Assembly (NCBI GenBank): GCA_009698615.1
Contig: WLPU01000016.1
Location: forward strand, 1-43,185
From: Actinomycetota bacterium
GTDB lineage: Bacteria > Actinomycetota > Actinomycetes > Nanopelagicales > Nanopelagicaceae
DNA length: 43,185 nt
Direction of reading: 5' to 3'
The position numbers and the translations under genes were made by a program. This document shows, in pieces, positions 16,041 to 24,007 of the stretch. Each line of letters opens with the position of its first letter. Within the stretch, counting starts at the first letter, position 1. The notes below the pieces were generated by a model. It saw only the letters and a program-made list of their open reading frames with translations, made no database searches and had not been told where the DNA came from.

Positions 16041-16801
16041 GCTTGAGCCGCCTTAAGTGAAGCTAGATAACTTTGGTATTCCGCTGGAGATACAACTTTC
16101 ACGGTGAAAATCATTCGAGCATGGTCCCTGCCGCACAGCATGTTGCAGCGGCCCGGAAAAGATCCAATTTTCTTTGCTGTAAATTCAAGATGGTTCGTCA
16201 CACCAGGGAGATTCTGCATTTGAATCATAAAAGCCGGTATCCAAAATCCATGGTCAACATCGTGCGATGTGAGAATAAATCGAACACGCTCTCCCGCTGG
16301 CATGTACAAAACGGGAGGGTGATCTGGTGTTCCAGTAACTAATGCATTAGCACCGGCTTCTGGATACCCAAATTGCCAGGACCATTGAATGCCTTCAACG
16401 GAAATATCATGCATGACTTGCGTCGTGGACTTGGCCATAATTTTATTTTCATCCAACGCCGTATAGCCAAACAAAACTGCAACAATTACAAGCGGAATCA
16501 GCGTGTATGCAACTTCAACTGGAATGTGATACTGAGTTTGTTTTGGAAACTCGACTCCGGTTTTTCTGCGATGAAAGATTGCGGCCCACAAAATCAGTGC
16601 AGCGGTGAAAACACCAACAATTCCCGCAGAGATCCACGCCCATTGCCACAAGGGCAACGAAATATCATTAACGCTGGATAAGCCTTTTTCGAAGCCCAAA
16701 CCAGAAACTTCTGAACATCCTGATAAGGCAAGAGTGCTAGGAATCAAGAGCGCACTCAGCCCAAATATGTGCCTTTTCCGTGAGGCGCGAGGCTGTGACA
16801 T
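16037..16801 (-). CDS. ctaC: Cytochrome c oxidase subunit II (CuA subunit), lipoprotein
   Basis: CuA-bearing subunit II. The frame extends to an ATG at 16840, but the ATG at 16801 ([14 protein letters not shown]) directly precedes a lipoprotein signal with lipobox LSGC (Cys29) and leaves 59 bases to the divergent gene, so it is preferred (254 aa). Two transmembrane helices (about 53-75, 93-113) and the cupredoxin domain follow. CuA ligands are H184 (DHGFWIP), C219, C223, H227 and M230. The motif is [12 protein letters not shown]: the Glu of the common CxExC motif (bovine E198), which gives a backbone ligand to CuA and a side-chain ligand to the Mg/Mn site, is M221. This pairs with the loss of the Asp in CtaD. 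Confidence 0.96.
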   Translation of the reverse strand: MSQPRASRKRHIFGLSALLIPSTLALSGCSEVSGLGFEKGLSSVNDISLPLWQWAWISAGIVGVFTAALILWAAIFHRRKTGVEFPKQTQYHIPVEVAYTLIPLVIVAVLFGYTALDENKIMAKSTTQVMHDISVEGIQWSWQFGYPEAGANALVTGTPDHPPVLYMPAGERVRFILTSHDVDHGFWIPAFMIQMQNLPGVTNHLEFTAKKIGSFPGRCNMLCGRDHARMIFTVKVVSPAEYQSYLASLKAAQA

Positions 16802-16860
16802 GGGCTCAAGGATAGCGGTGCATTTCCGCTCGGAAGCCATCTACCAGTAGCGTTACGACG

Positions 16861-17940
16861 GTGGTTCAAGTCACAAGAAATTTCCAATCAGAAGCCCCTC
16901 TGCATGTCCATGCCAGAGAGGTTCTTCTTGATGCCATTGACCAAGGGTGGAGCGACCCCGGCAAGCTCTCTCAGAGCGCGGCTAGAGCCCGAATTTTGCA
17001 AGGTGAAGCCCTCGAATCAATATCTTCTCACCTAAAAGTGCCGGTTGATTGTCTCGAAGTTATCGGCGAAGGGAACTTGGCAAATCATTACGCAATTTCC
17101 GGACTTCTCAAGAACGAATTCGGATTCATTCATAGCGCGATCGATCGAAAAGATGTCCATGCAATTGCAAGGACCCAATCTCATACAACCCAGCTTAATG
17201 TCGACCTCAATGGACACATTATTTCTACAGATCAAGCAACGGAGCGAGAAATTGTTCTCGCGCTGCAAGGCGGCAACATTGAAACGGGAGTTATTCAACC
17301 GCTGGCCGATATTGCTCGTCGCTTTCCTCACGCATCTATTGCTCTTGATTTCACCTCCTGCGGTCCACGTCTGCCTCTGCCGGAACTCTGGGCAAGTGCA
17401 AGCTTTGATGCCACATCCTGGCAAGGGCCAAGCGGTATTGCCTTCTTTGCCGTGGGTAAGCAGGCACGATGGACCAATCCACTTCCTCATGTGGACAACA
17501 CTCGCGCACCACGATCGTATTCACTTCCGCTACTTCTTGCCTCTTCAGTTGCTCTTGATGCTTGGATCCAAGAAGAAATAAGTGAAAGTTCTCGTCTTCG
17601 CTTGTTATCTGCCCGAGTGCGCAAAACGATTGCAGATTCTGTGAGCGATTGTGACATTGCTGGAGATTTGGATTCTTCGATGTCACATAAGACTTCCATT
17701 TCATTTCTCTATGTACATGGAGAAGAATTGCTCCGCTGCCTTGAGACAAAGGGTTTTTCGGTTGATTCTGGTTCTGCCTGTACTTCTGCAAACCTTCAAC
17801 CCAGCCATGTTCTGGCTGCAATGGGCGTTCTGACACATGGAAACATACGCATCACCCTGCACCACGGTGTCAGCTCCGAAGATGTTGAAGCCCTGACACA
17901 GGCAATTATCGAGTCAGTGGCAGAACTGCGATCGCAATGA
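16861..17940 (+). CDS. Degenerate cysteine-desulfurase-like protein lacking the PLP lysine
   Basis: Fold-type I protein of the NifS/IscS family, 359 aa, GTG start. N-terminal APLHVHAREVLLDAIDQGW and C-terminal SGSACTSANLQPSHVLAAMG are plainly family-like, and C307 matches the persulfide-carrying Cys. The PLP-binding core is eroded. Where relatives have SAHKxxGPxG, this protein has DATSWQGPSG (183-192), with Ser186 at the Lys position. The TSGxTE loop reads EGNLANH, and the EH pair of the cofactor-stacking region reads DR (95-96). D163 and N139 survive. It overlaps a TusA gene by ATGA. As I recall, other Actinobacteria carry a desulfurase-TusA fusion with an intact Lys near ctaC. I infer a non-desulfurating scaffold or persulfide relay. 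Confidence 0.85.
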   Translation: MVQVTRNFQSEAPLHVHAREVLLDAIDQGWSDPGKLSQSAARARILQGEALESISSHLKVPVDCLEVIGEGNLANHYAISGLLKNEFGFIHSAIDRKDVHAIARTQSHTTQLNVDLNGHIISTDQATEREIVLALQGGNIETGVIQPLADIARRFPHASIALDFTSCGPRLPLPELWASASFDATSWQGPSGIAFFAVGKQARWTNPLPHVDNTRAPRSYSLPLLLASSVALDAWIQEEISESSRLRLLSARVRKTIADSVSDCDIAGDLDSSMSHKTSISFLYVHGEELLRCLETKGFSVDSGSACTSANLQPSHVLAAMGVLTHGNIRITLHHGVSSEDVEALTQAIIESVAELRSQ

Positions 17941-18167
17941 TTGAAGTCAATTCGATCGGCAAGAGGTGTCCACAACCCATTATTGATGTAGCCCGCGCAA
18001 TAGGAAATATTCCCATGGGTGAATCTCTAGTTTTGCTCGCCGATGACCCCGCAACGCTGCCAGATCTGACAGCATGGTCTCGGATGACAGGAAACGGGAT
18101 CAAAATTTTGAGCGAGACGAATTTTCTAGTTACGCGTCAAAACCAAAGTGGCCAAGTCCCCCACTAA
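17937..18167 (+). CDS. tusA: TusA-family sulfur carrier
   Basis: Small sulfurtransferase of 76 aa with the signature CPQP (C11-P14) after a first beta strand (IEVNSIGK). C11 is the expected persulfide acceptor. The start ATG overlaps the stop codon of the desulfurase-like gene, so the two are translationally coupled and probably work together. TusA-type proteins pass sulfur for tRNA 2-thiolation, molybdenum cofactor or other thio-cofactors; the acceptor here is unknown. The last 38 bases overlap the convergent adenosine kinase gene. Confidence 0.9.
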   Translation: MIEVNSIGKRCPQPIIDVARAIGNIPMGESLVLLADDPATLPDLTAWSRMTGNGIKILSETNFLVTRQNQSGQVPH

Positions 18168-19122
18168 TCTCCTCGCCAGCCGCCTGGCCGTATGCCAATT
18201 TAAATCGTTCAATAAATTCCGCACGAGTGAAACGATATTCCTGAGTTCCTTTTGTTTCGATTACATATGTGGCCAACATCGAACCAAGTTGGGCGCAACG
18301 TTCATGCCCCAATCCGGCAGCAAGGCCCGCGATAAATCCAGAACGGAATGAGTCGCCCACGCCTGTTGGATCTATTTTCGCTTTCTCTTTCGGCACCCCA
18401 ACGTTAATCGTTGCTTTTCCTTTTTCTTCAACGCGCGCACCTTGCGAACCAAGAGTAATAACTCGTACTTTTACTCGATCCATAATGTCAGAATCACTCC
18501 ACCCAGTCTTTTGCATTGCTAGAGCGGCCTCGTACTCGTTCAAAAATAGGTACGACGCGCCCTCGATCAAACGTCGAATCTCATCGCCTTCCATTCGCGC
18601 CATTTGTTGTGAAGGATCTGCCGCAATTGCAATCCCTTGTGCTCGAGCAATTTCGGAATGCCTCAACATTGCCTCTGGGTCATCAGGGGAAATCACCAAT
18701 AAATCTAAGGTGCCTGTCTTGTCCATGATCGGTTGCAATTCAATATTTCGGGCCTCGCTCATAGCGCCAGGGAAAAAGGAGGCAATTTGATTGAGTTCTG
18801 TATCCGTTGTCACCATATACAAAGCCGTATGCAGTGTTTGAGAGATCAATACATGCGAAGTATTGACGCCGTGCCTTGTGAGCCAGGCTTCGTAATCAGC
18901 CCAATCAACACCAACTGCAGCAATCAAAATTGGATTGAGACCAAGTGCACCCATTCCGAAAGCGATATTTGCCGCGCATCCACCTCGACGAACATCAAGG
19001 CCATCAACCAGAAATGAAAGAGAAACTTTTTCAAGTGAGCCAGCCACCAATGAGTCGGTGAACTTGCCTGGGAAAGTCATCAAATGATCATGGCCTACAG
19101 ACCCTGCTACGCCAATTTTCAT
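18130..19122 (-). CDS. adoK: Adenosine kinase, PfkB family
   Basis: Ribokinase-family enzyme of 330 aa, very similar by eye to M. tuberculosis AdoK (Rv2202c): shared strings include HDHLM (11-15), KVSLSFLVD (32-40), ADPSQQ and DPTGVGD. It phosphorylates adenosine to AMP (EC 2.7.1.20) for purine salvage. RRGGCAANIAFG (45-56) is the PfkB substrate-side motif and DPTGVGDSF (251-259) carries the catalytic base D257 and the anion hole. Its place between ctaC and erpA is the same as in M. tuberculosis. The 3' end overlaps tusA by 38 bases. General PfkB sugar kinase is the fallback call. Confidence 0.9.
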   Translation of the reverse strand: MKIGVAGSVGHDHLMTFPGKFTDSLVAGSLEKVSLSFLVDGLDVRRGGCAANIAFGMGALGLNPILIAAVGVDWADYEAWLTRHGVNTSHVLISQTLHTALYMVTTDTELNQIASFFPGAMSEARNIELQPIMDKTGTLDLLVISPDDPEAMLRHSEIARAQGIAIAADPSQQMARMEGDEIRRLIEGASYLFLNEYEAALAMQKTGWSDSDIMDRVKVRVITLGSQGARVEEKGKATINVGVPKEKAKIDPTGVGDSFRSGFIAGLAAGLGHERCAQLGSMLATYVIETKGTQEYRFTRAEFIERFKLAYGQAAGEEISGGLGHFGFDA

Positions 19123-19183
19123 AGAGACTTTAGATCCTCAGGGTTAATGATCCAGTAGTAGATCCAGTGGTCAATTGATTTAT

Positions 19184-19531
19184 TTAGTGGAACGAATCTC
19201 CACATGCACACGATCCGCCAGCATTGGGATTATCAATTGTGAACCCCTGCTTTTCGATCGTGTCCACGAAATCTATTGATGCTCCAGCCAAATAGGGGTC
19301 GCTCATTTTGTCGACGACTACCTTCACGGTTCCAAAGGAGTGAGTGATGTCCCCTTCTTGAACGCGATCATCGAAGTAGAGCTGGTAGCGAAGTCCGGAA
19401 CATCCACCCGGTTGAACAGCAACACGAAGGGATAAGTCATCACGGTCTTCTTGTGCCAACAAAGCAGCGACCTTTGTGGCCGCAACATCAGTCAGCTTAA
19501 TTCCGGTGGTGGTGATTGCTTCAGTGCTCAT
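19184..19531 (-). CDS. erpA: A-type iron-sulfur cluster carrier (ErpA/HesB)
   Basis: 115-aa A-type carrier that delivers Fe-S clusters to target enzymes. The three conserved cysteines are C44 in GGCSGLRY and C108/C110 in GGSCACGDSF. The start is supported by GGGAG six bases upstream of the ATG. The divergent neighbour is NadA, itself a 4Fe-4S enzyme, and LipA and QcrA elsewhere in the window are further Fe-S proteins. Upstream of adoK on the same strand with a 61-base gap; cotranscription is possible. Confidence 0.95.
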   Translation of the reverse strand: MSTEAITTTGIKLTDVAATKVAALLAQEDRDDLSLRVAVQPGGCSGLRYQLYFDDRVQEGDITHSFGTVKVVVDKMSDPYLAGASIDFVDTIEKQGFTIDNPNAGGSCACGDSFH

Positions 19532-19605
19532 TACATCTCCCTATGTGAGGTGAATACCCGCGAAGCCTACTCGCAGAAACTCAAAGAAGCCGACACAATA
19601 GGCGC

Positions 19606-20748
19606 ATGACATTGAGTGATCTCTTACTCCTCGGGCGCGGCACTGACCTCGGGAGCGAACGTGGGGTTTCGTGCACCGGCGAGCTACCCGCCCTGAGCGA
19701 CCCCGATCTAGTTTCTCGAGCCCGAGTGGCCCGCGATCTTTTGGGTGATCGAGCCCTTGTGTTAGGCCACCATTACCAGCGCGATGAAGTGATTGCCTTC
19801 GCCGATATCACCGGTGACTCATTTAAATTGGCGCGGTCAGCGGCGGCACACTCGAGTGCAGAGTTCATTATTTTTTGTGGTGTGCACTTCATGGCCGAGA
19901 GCGCAGACATTCTCACCTCAGATAAACAGAAGGTTGTGCTCCCAGATCTTGCCGCCGGATGTTCCATGGCTGACATGGCAACGGCTAACCAAGTAGACGA
20001 ATGCTGGAATTCTCTGACTGAAATTGGAGTGGCAAAATCTACTATCCCAGTCACATACATGAACTCATCTGCCGCAATAAAAAGTTTCACCGGAAAAAAT
20101 AGTGGAACAGTTTGCACTTCTTCGAACGCTGCGAGGGCAATGACGTGGGCATTTGAACAAGGAGAAAAAGTTCTATTTCTTCCCGATCAACACCTCGGTC
20201 GAAATACCGCGATTATTTCGCTTGGCTTGACCCTTGATGATTGCGTTGTGTGGGATCCCTGGAAACCAATGGGTGGACTAAAAGCCGATCAAATACGCGC
20301 CGCAAAAGTTATTCTTTGGCGTGGGCACTGCTCGGTGCATGGTCGATTTTCGTTAGAAACAGTGAAAGAGGTACGCGAACGCATTCCCGGGGTGAACGTC
20401 CTCGTTCATCCTGAGTGTCAACATGATGTGGTCATGAATGCTGACGTAGTTGGTTCGACAGAGATGATCATTCGAACTATTGAGGGCGCCTCCCCTGGTT
20501 CATCGTGGGCAATCGGTACAGAACTCAACCTTGTCCAAAGGTTGGCAAACGCGCACCCTGACAAAAACATTGTCTTTCTTGATAAAAGCGTCTGCTACTG
20601 CTCCACCATGAACCGAATTGACTTACCCCATCTTGTCTGGGCGATGGAATCTTTGGTCAATAACCACATTGTTAATCAGATTAAGGTTGACAAGGAAGTA
20701 GCAATCTTTTCCAAAATAGCCCTTGAACGTATGCTGGCACTGCCGTAA
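19606..20748 (+). CDS. nadA: Quinolinate synthase
   Basis: NadA (EC 2.5.1.72) condenses iminoaspartate with dihydroxyacetone phosphate to quinolinate in de novo NAD synthesis. The three 4Fe-4S cysteines are expected at C119 (AAGCSMADM), C271 (HPECQHDVV) and C330 or C332 (SVCYCSTMNR). Motifs LGHHYQRDEV, YMNSSAAIKSF, TSSNAARAM and LPDQHLGRNT are all intact. 380 aa. The ATG at 19606 has no ribosome site; CACAAT six bases ahead could be a -10 element, giving a leaderless mRNA. nadB and nadC are not adjacent, so iminoaspartate formation and quinolinate use must be encoded elsewhere. Confidence 0.97.
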   Translation: MTLSDLLLLGRGTDLGSERGVSCTGELPALSDPDLVSRARVARDLLGDRALVLGHHYQRDEVIAFADITGDSFKLARSAAAHSSAEFIIFCGVHFMAESADILTSDKQKVVLPDLAAGCSMADMATANQVDECWNSLTEIGVAKSTIPVTYMNSSAAIKSFTGKNSGTVCTSSNAARAMTWAFEQGEKVLFLPDQHLGRNTAIISLGLTLDDCVVWDPWKPMGGLKADQIRAAKVILWRGHCSVHGRFSLETVKEVRERIPGVNVLVHPECQHDVVMNADVVGSTEMIIRTIEGASPGSSWAIGTELNLVQRLANAHPDKNIVFLDKSVCYCSTMNRIDLPHLVWAMESLVNNHIVNQIKVDKEVAIFSKIALERMLALP

Positions 20749-20763
20749 TTGCCTGCAATCGCC

Positions 20764-20769
20764 TATAGT
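20764..20769 (+). promoter_or_regulatory. Candidate -10 element of a leaderless transcript (DUF3043 gene)
   Basis: TATAGT lies seven bases upstream of the ATG at 20777, so transcription should start at or next to the start codon. No Shine-Dalgarno is present and no good -35 was seen. The element lies just after the nadA stop codon. Confidence 0.45.
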
Positions 20770-20776
20770 CACGCAC

Positions 20777-21316
20777 ATGAGTCCAAAAACACCTGATAAG
20801 TCACCAGAAAACAAAGGCAAGGCCACGCCTTCTCGAAAAGAGGCCCAAGCTAAGAGAGTTGTTAATTCTTTAGCGCCTGCGACCAACCGTAAAGAAAAAA
20901 AGAAGCAGCAGAGCCTGACTCGTGAACAACGCGTTAACGCACGTGCGGCGTATATGCGTGGGGAAGAAAGTGCATTGCCTATGCGCGACCGTGGACCAGC
21001 ACGCAGATTTGTCAGAAACTATGTTGACTCTCGTCGTTCAGTTGCCGAATACCTATTACCCCTACTTTTCGTTGTCTTAATAATTTCTCGCATTACAGCC
21101 CTACAAAATGCGGCAGTGCTACTGATGTACATCGTTTTTTTAGGAGCGCTCTTCGAGGGTTTCCTGCTAAGCAAGCGAATCAAGAAAGAAGTACTGGCGA
21201 GATTTCCGGAAACTTCAACCCGCGGATTAGGAACTTATGCGTGGTCTCGTTCAACGCAATTGCGTCGCTTGAGAGCACCAAAACCACAAGTAAAACCAGG
21301 CGATAAAATTTCTTAA
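20777..21316 (+). CDS. DUF3043 family membrane protein
   Basis: Actinobacteria-specific conserved protein of unknown function, 179 aa from the ATG at 20777. The frame is open from 20723 inside nadA, but the extra residues are not family-like. A long basic N-terminal region (residues 1-80, many Lys/Arg and the motif GRPTPSRKEA-like TPSRKEAQAKR) is followed by GPARRFVRNYVDSRRSVAEYLLP and two membrane helices (about 90-107 and 110-130). The gene sits near erpA and adoK, as its relative does in M. tuberculosis (Rv2206). No function can be assigned. It overlaps the convergent aldo/keto reductase gene by 4 bases. Confidence 0.9.
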   Translation: MSPKTPDKSPENKGKATPSRKEAQAKRVVNSLAPATNRKEKKKQQSLTREQRVNARAAYMRGEESALPMRDRGPARRFVRNYVDSRRSVAEYLLPLLFVVLIISRITALQNAAVLLMYIVFLGALFEGFLLSKRIKKEVLARFPETSTRGLGTYAWSRSTQLRRLRAPKPQVKPGDKIS

Positions 21317-22314
21317 GCGCGGGGATTTGGGCTGACATTCAAAGCTGCATCAGTTTCTGGCAGCATGCCAAGAGCTTTATCAATTGCGCGCATTGTCTCT
21401 GGGGCAAGCTTGATTCCCGTCGCTTTGGCGTTCTCTCTCACCTGAGCCGGTTTGGTAGCGCCAATTATGGCGCTGGAAACATTCGGATTCTGAAGAACCC
21501 ACGCCACAGCAAGTTGAGCCATCGATAAGCCTGCTTCTGCAGCGACTGGACGCAAGTGCTCTACAGCGTTGAGAACGTCATCCCTGATCCATCGGGAAAT
21601 CATATTTGCGCCACTTTTTTTATCTGTGGCTCGAGATCCTGCCGGTGCTCTTTTCCCAGCCTTATATTTTCCAGTCAGAACACCTTGTGCAATCGGTGAC
21701 CACACTATTTGGCCAATTCCTTCGCGCATTGACATAGGGATGACTTCGGCTTCGATAACACGCCACAGCATCGAATACTGAGGCTGATTTGAGATGAATC
21801 GATCGTAACCACATGCATCTTGGATTTTAAGCGCCGCTTCAATCTCACTTGCCCGCCATTCTGAGGTGCCAATGTAATTAACTTTTCCAGCACGGATTAA
21901 ATCATCGAAAGCGCGAAGCGTTTCTTCAAGCGGAGTCTCGTAATCAAAGCGATGCGCTTGATACAGGTCAATGTGGTCGGTCTGCAAACGCTTGAGCGAA
22001 GCATTGCAAGATTCCATGATGTGCTTGCGTGACAAACCACGATCATTCATGCCGGGACCAGTTGGCCAATAAACCTTAGTAAATAATTCGTATGACTCGC
22101 GACGCACACCTTTGAGCGCTTTGCCTAGAACAACTTCGGCTCTTGTACCGGCGTAAACGTCAGCAGTATCGAAAGTAGTGATGCCGACCGAATGCGCTGC
22201 CTTAACACAGGCAATTGCACTTGCTTGTTCGACCTGCGACCCATGAGTAATCCAGTTTCCATAGGAAATCTCAGATACGTACATTCCAGTACTACCCAGA
22301 CGACGATATTCCAT
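21313..22314 (-). CDS. Aldo/keto reductase (Kv-beta/YghZ-like)
   Basis: NADPH-dependent oxidoreductase with a TIM barrel, 333 aa. The catalytic tetrad is visible as D49, Y54, K80 and H121 (TFDTADVY, ELFTK, QAHRFD). NYIGTSEW, QPQYSMLWR and SPIAQGVLTGKY are typical of the family that includes potassium-channel beta subunits and YghZ. It reduces aldehydes or ketones; the natural substrate is unknown. Likely monocistronic. Convergent with DUF3043, and its 5' side faces the cobalamin riboswitch region, where its own promoter must lie. Confidence 0.92.
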   Translation of the reverse strand: MEYRRLGSTGMYVSEISYGNWITHGSQVEQASAIACVKAAHSVGITTFDTADVYAGTRAEVVLGKALKGVRRESYELFTKVYWPTGPGMNDRGLSRKHIMESCNASLKRLQTDHIDLYQAHRFDYETPLEETLRAFDDLIRAGKVNYIGTSEWRASEIEAALKIQDACGYDRFISNQPQYSMLWRVIEAEVIPMSMREGIGQIVWSPIAQGVLTGKYKAGKRAPAGSRATDKKSGANMISRWIRDDVLNAVEHLRPVAAEAGLSMAQLAVAWVLQNPNVSSAIIGATKPAQVRENAKATGIKLAPETMRAIDKALGMLPETDAALNVSPNPRA

Positions 22315-22400
22315 CGAGTTTTTTCTCCTCTTGTCTCAGATCTAATGAAAAAATGCTAACACCTTCGACCCCCGCGAGCCACATTGCCAATTCCTCGAAC

Positions 22401-22531
22401 TTATGGTTTGGTAACCCCACAACTACATATCTAGAAATCAGGGGAAGTCCGGTGAAATTCCGGCGCTGACCCGCAACCGTGAAGTAGCTTCGTGCTACTG
22501 AGTCGGATTACCTGGTTTCCTAGCAGAAAGA
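22401..22531 (+). ncRNA. Cobalamin (AdoCbl) riboswitch
   Basis: The B12-box core is clear: GCTGACCCGCAACCGTGA at 22465-22482, preceded by GGGGAAGTCCGGTGAAATTCC (22441-22461) with the CCGG(T/C)G helix, then hairpin AGTAGC-TTCGT-GCTACT (22483-22499) and GAGTCGGATTACCTGG (22500-22515). These are the conserved elements of the cobalamin riboswitch family. Outer boundaries are approximate. It precedes an SCO2322-like gene and an ECF transporter operon, the expected targets. When B12 is abundant, expression should fall. Confidence 0.95.
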
Positions 22532-22615
22532 GACATCACCCGCCGAGGTTTGCGGGGAGTTCGTCCATCAATAGAGATTCGCTTGCGTGAATTGATATTT
22601 GTCGGATTGACCCCT

Positions 22616-22642
22616 GTGAGACTCCCAAGTCAAGGGACTCAC
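22616..22642 (+). promoter_or_regulatory. Hairpin at the ribosome-binding region after the riboswitch
   Basis: GTGAG (22616-22620), two unpaired bases, TCCC (22623-22626), loop, GGGA (22634-22637), CTCAC (22638-22642) form a nine-base-pair stem ending six bases before the ATG at 22648. The purine-rich AAGGGA in its 3' arm is the only ribosome-site candidate. The stem could hide it in one riboswitch state, which points to translational control. A second stem, CCCGC/GCGGG (22539-22556), lies between aptamer and platform. Confidence 0.55.
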
Positions 22643-22647
22643 CAGAA

Positions 22648-23187
22648 ATGTTTAATAAGAAATTCGTCTACATAACACTTTCCGTACTCATCTCATCGCT
22701 CTTTTCAATCTCTCCCGCCGGAGCTCAAGAAAAGGGCTACCGGTATTGGGGGTACTTCCAGTCACCTACTGGTATGAAACCTTGGGTAAGTTCAATGACA
22801 GGGCCAACTACAAATGTGCCCGATGGATCAGTTGAAGGATGGGTATTCACTTTTAGCAGTGACAGTATCGTCGATGCGCAGGCACCTAGAACGCTTCCAA
22901 ACTTCAATCGACTTTGCGCAAGTACGAAGGCTGTAAATAACAAGAAACGGGTTGGAATTGTCATCGACTTTGGTCGCGCGTCTTTACGCCCCCAGGGTGA
23001 AACTCCACCAGCAAATATTGCAACATGCGTTGTTGTTAATGTAAATGCAATCGGTTTCGACATAGCCCAAGCTGTGGCCAAGATTCGCGCCTCGGCTTCT
23101 GGTTTTGTGTGTGCTTTTAATGCCTACCCTGGAAAAGAATGTGGTGCAGAAGTTCCGACACCATCAACTTTGATTATCAAGAAATAG
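22648..23187 (+). CDS. SCO2322-like secreted protein of the cobalamin ECF locus
   Basis: 179-aa exported protein; signal peptide 1-26 with cleavage near PAGAQ. The mature part matches what I recall of the SCO2322 family: YRYWGYFQSP near the N terminus, DGSVEGWVFTFS, a central VGIVIDFG, and a C-terminal FVCAFNAYPGKECG. Cys residues in LCAST, ATCVV, FVCAF and ECG probably form two disulfides. The family is found with ECF transporter genes in Actinobacteria and I infer an extracytoplasmic role in cobalamin capture or delivery. No C-terminal membrane anchor is seen here. It is directly under the riboswitch and 4 bases ahead of ecfT. Confidence 0.82.
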   Translation: MFNKKFVYITLSVLISSLFSISPAGAQEKGYRYWGYFQSPTGMKPWVSSMTGPTTNVPDGSVEGWVFTFSSDSIVDAQAPRTLPNFNRLCASTKAVNNKKRVGIVIDFGRASLRPQGETPPANIATCVVVNVNAIGFDIAQAVAKIRASASGFVCAFNAYPGKECGAEVPTPSTLIIKK

Positions 23188-23191
23188 TTGT

Positions 23192-24007
23192 ATGCGTGGT
23201 GCACTTCACCCTCTGACATGGTGGGTCTGGGCAGGATCTCTAGCGGTAGCGATTGTGAGCGCTAGATCAATTCTTCTCGCCATCATCGTCGTGACTCTGG
23301 TCGCACTTACCGTTCACCGCAACGGCAGAGGAACCGCGTGGAGTCATAGTTTTCGTTGGGCCCTCATCATGGGTATGTGGGTTGTGCTCATCCGCACCGC
23401 GATCGGCGTTCTTGTTGGAGTTCCAATCCCCGGAAGAACGCTTTTTTCAATTCCCGTGTTCCCGCTGCCTACTTGGATGGCTGGTGTCCGAGTGGGTGGT
23501 GGCGTCACGTTAGAACGTCTGACGTCAACAACCCACGAGAGCATCATCATCGCTGGTGTAATCGCCCTCATAGGCGCTGCGACGTCGCTATCCAATCCGC
23601 ATCGGCTACTACGCTCTCTCCCAATTATGATTTATGAGTTTGGAGTAGCGGTAGTCATCGCAACAACTGTCGTCCCCCAATTAGTCATGAGTATTACGCG
23701 CATACGTCAGGCCCAACAAATGCGTGGTCAAAGTGTTCGAGGAATCAGACAGTGGAAGAAAATTGCACTTCCCTTACTTGAAGATGCACTCTCTCGCTCC
23801 TTGGACCTTGCCGCAGCCATGGATTCGCGAGGGTATGGCTTTAGTCGAAAGCGATCGCGATATCGGGTCGAAAAGATCCAGTCAGGTGAATATGGAATTG
23901 CCTGCGCGTCCATCTTCGCTATTTTCATTCCAATTCCGTTTGTCATCTTCAGCGCGCTACTTCCTTTACTTGTGGTCAAGTCGCGCAATCAAGCGGTCTT
24001 TGCATGA
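23192..24007 (+). CDS. ecfT: ECF transporter transmembrane scaffold EcfT (CbiQ family)
   Basis: Membrane scaffold that couples the ATPases to the S component. 271 aa with about five to six helices. The two coupling-helix motifs with Arg-Gly are seen in QMRGQSVRG and AMDSRGYGFSR, the EcfT hallmark. It overlaps the fused ATPase gene by four bases (ATGA) and belongs to the riboswitch operon. CbiQ of a cobalt transporter is the alternative name; no CbiM/CbiN is present, and a large S component follows, so vitamin uptake is favoured over cobalt. Confidence 0.9.
   Translation: MRGALHPLTWWVWAGSLAVAIVSARSILLAIIVVTLVALTVHRNGRGTAWSHSFRWALIMGMWVVLIRTAIGVLVGVPIPGRTLFSIPVFPLPTWMAGVRVGGGVTLERLTSTTHESIIIAGVIALIGAATSLSNPHRLLRSLPIMIYEFGVAVVIATTVVPQLVMSITRIRQAQQMRGQSVRGIRQWKKIALPLLEDALSRSLDLAAAMDSRGYGFSRKRSRYRVEKIQSGEYGIACASIFAIFIPIPFVIFSALLPLLVVKSRNQAVFA

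Noticed and set aside
16802-16840. Upstream ATG for ctaC
   Set aside because: It would put 13 polar residues ahead of a good lipoprotein signal peptide and leave only 20 bases to the divergent gene.
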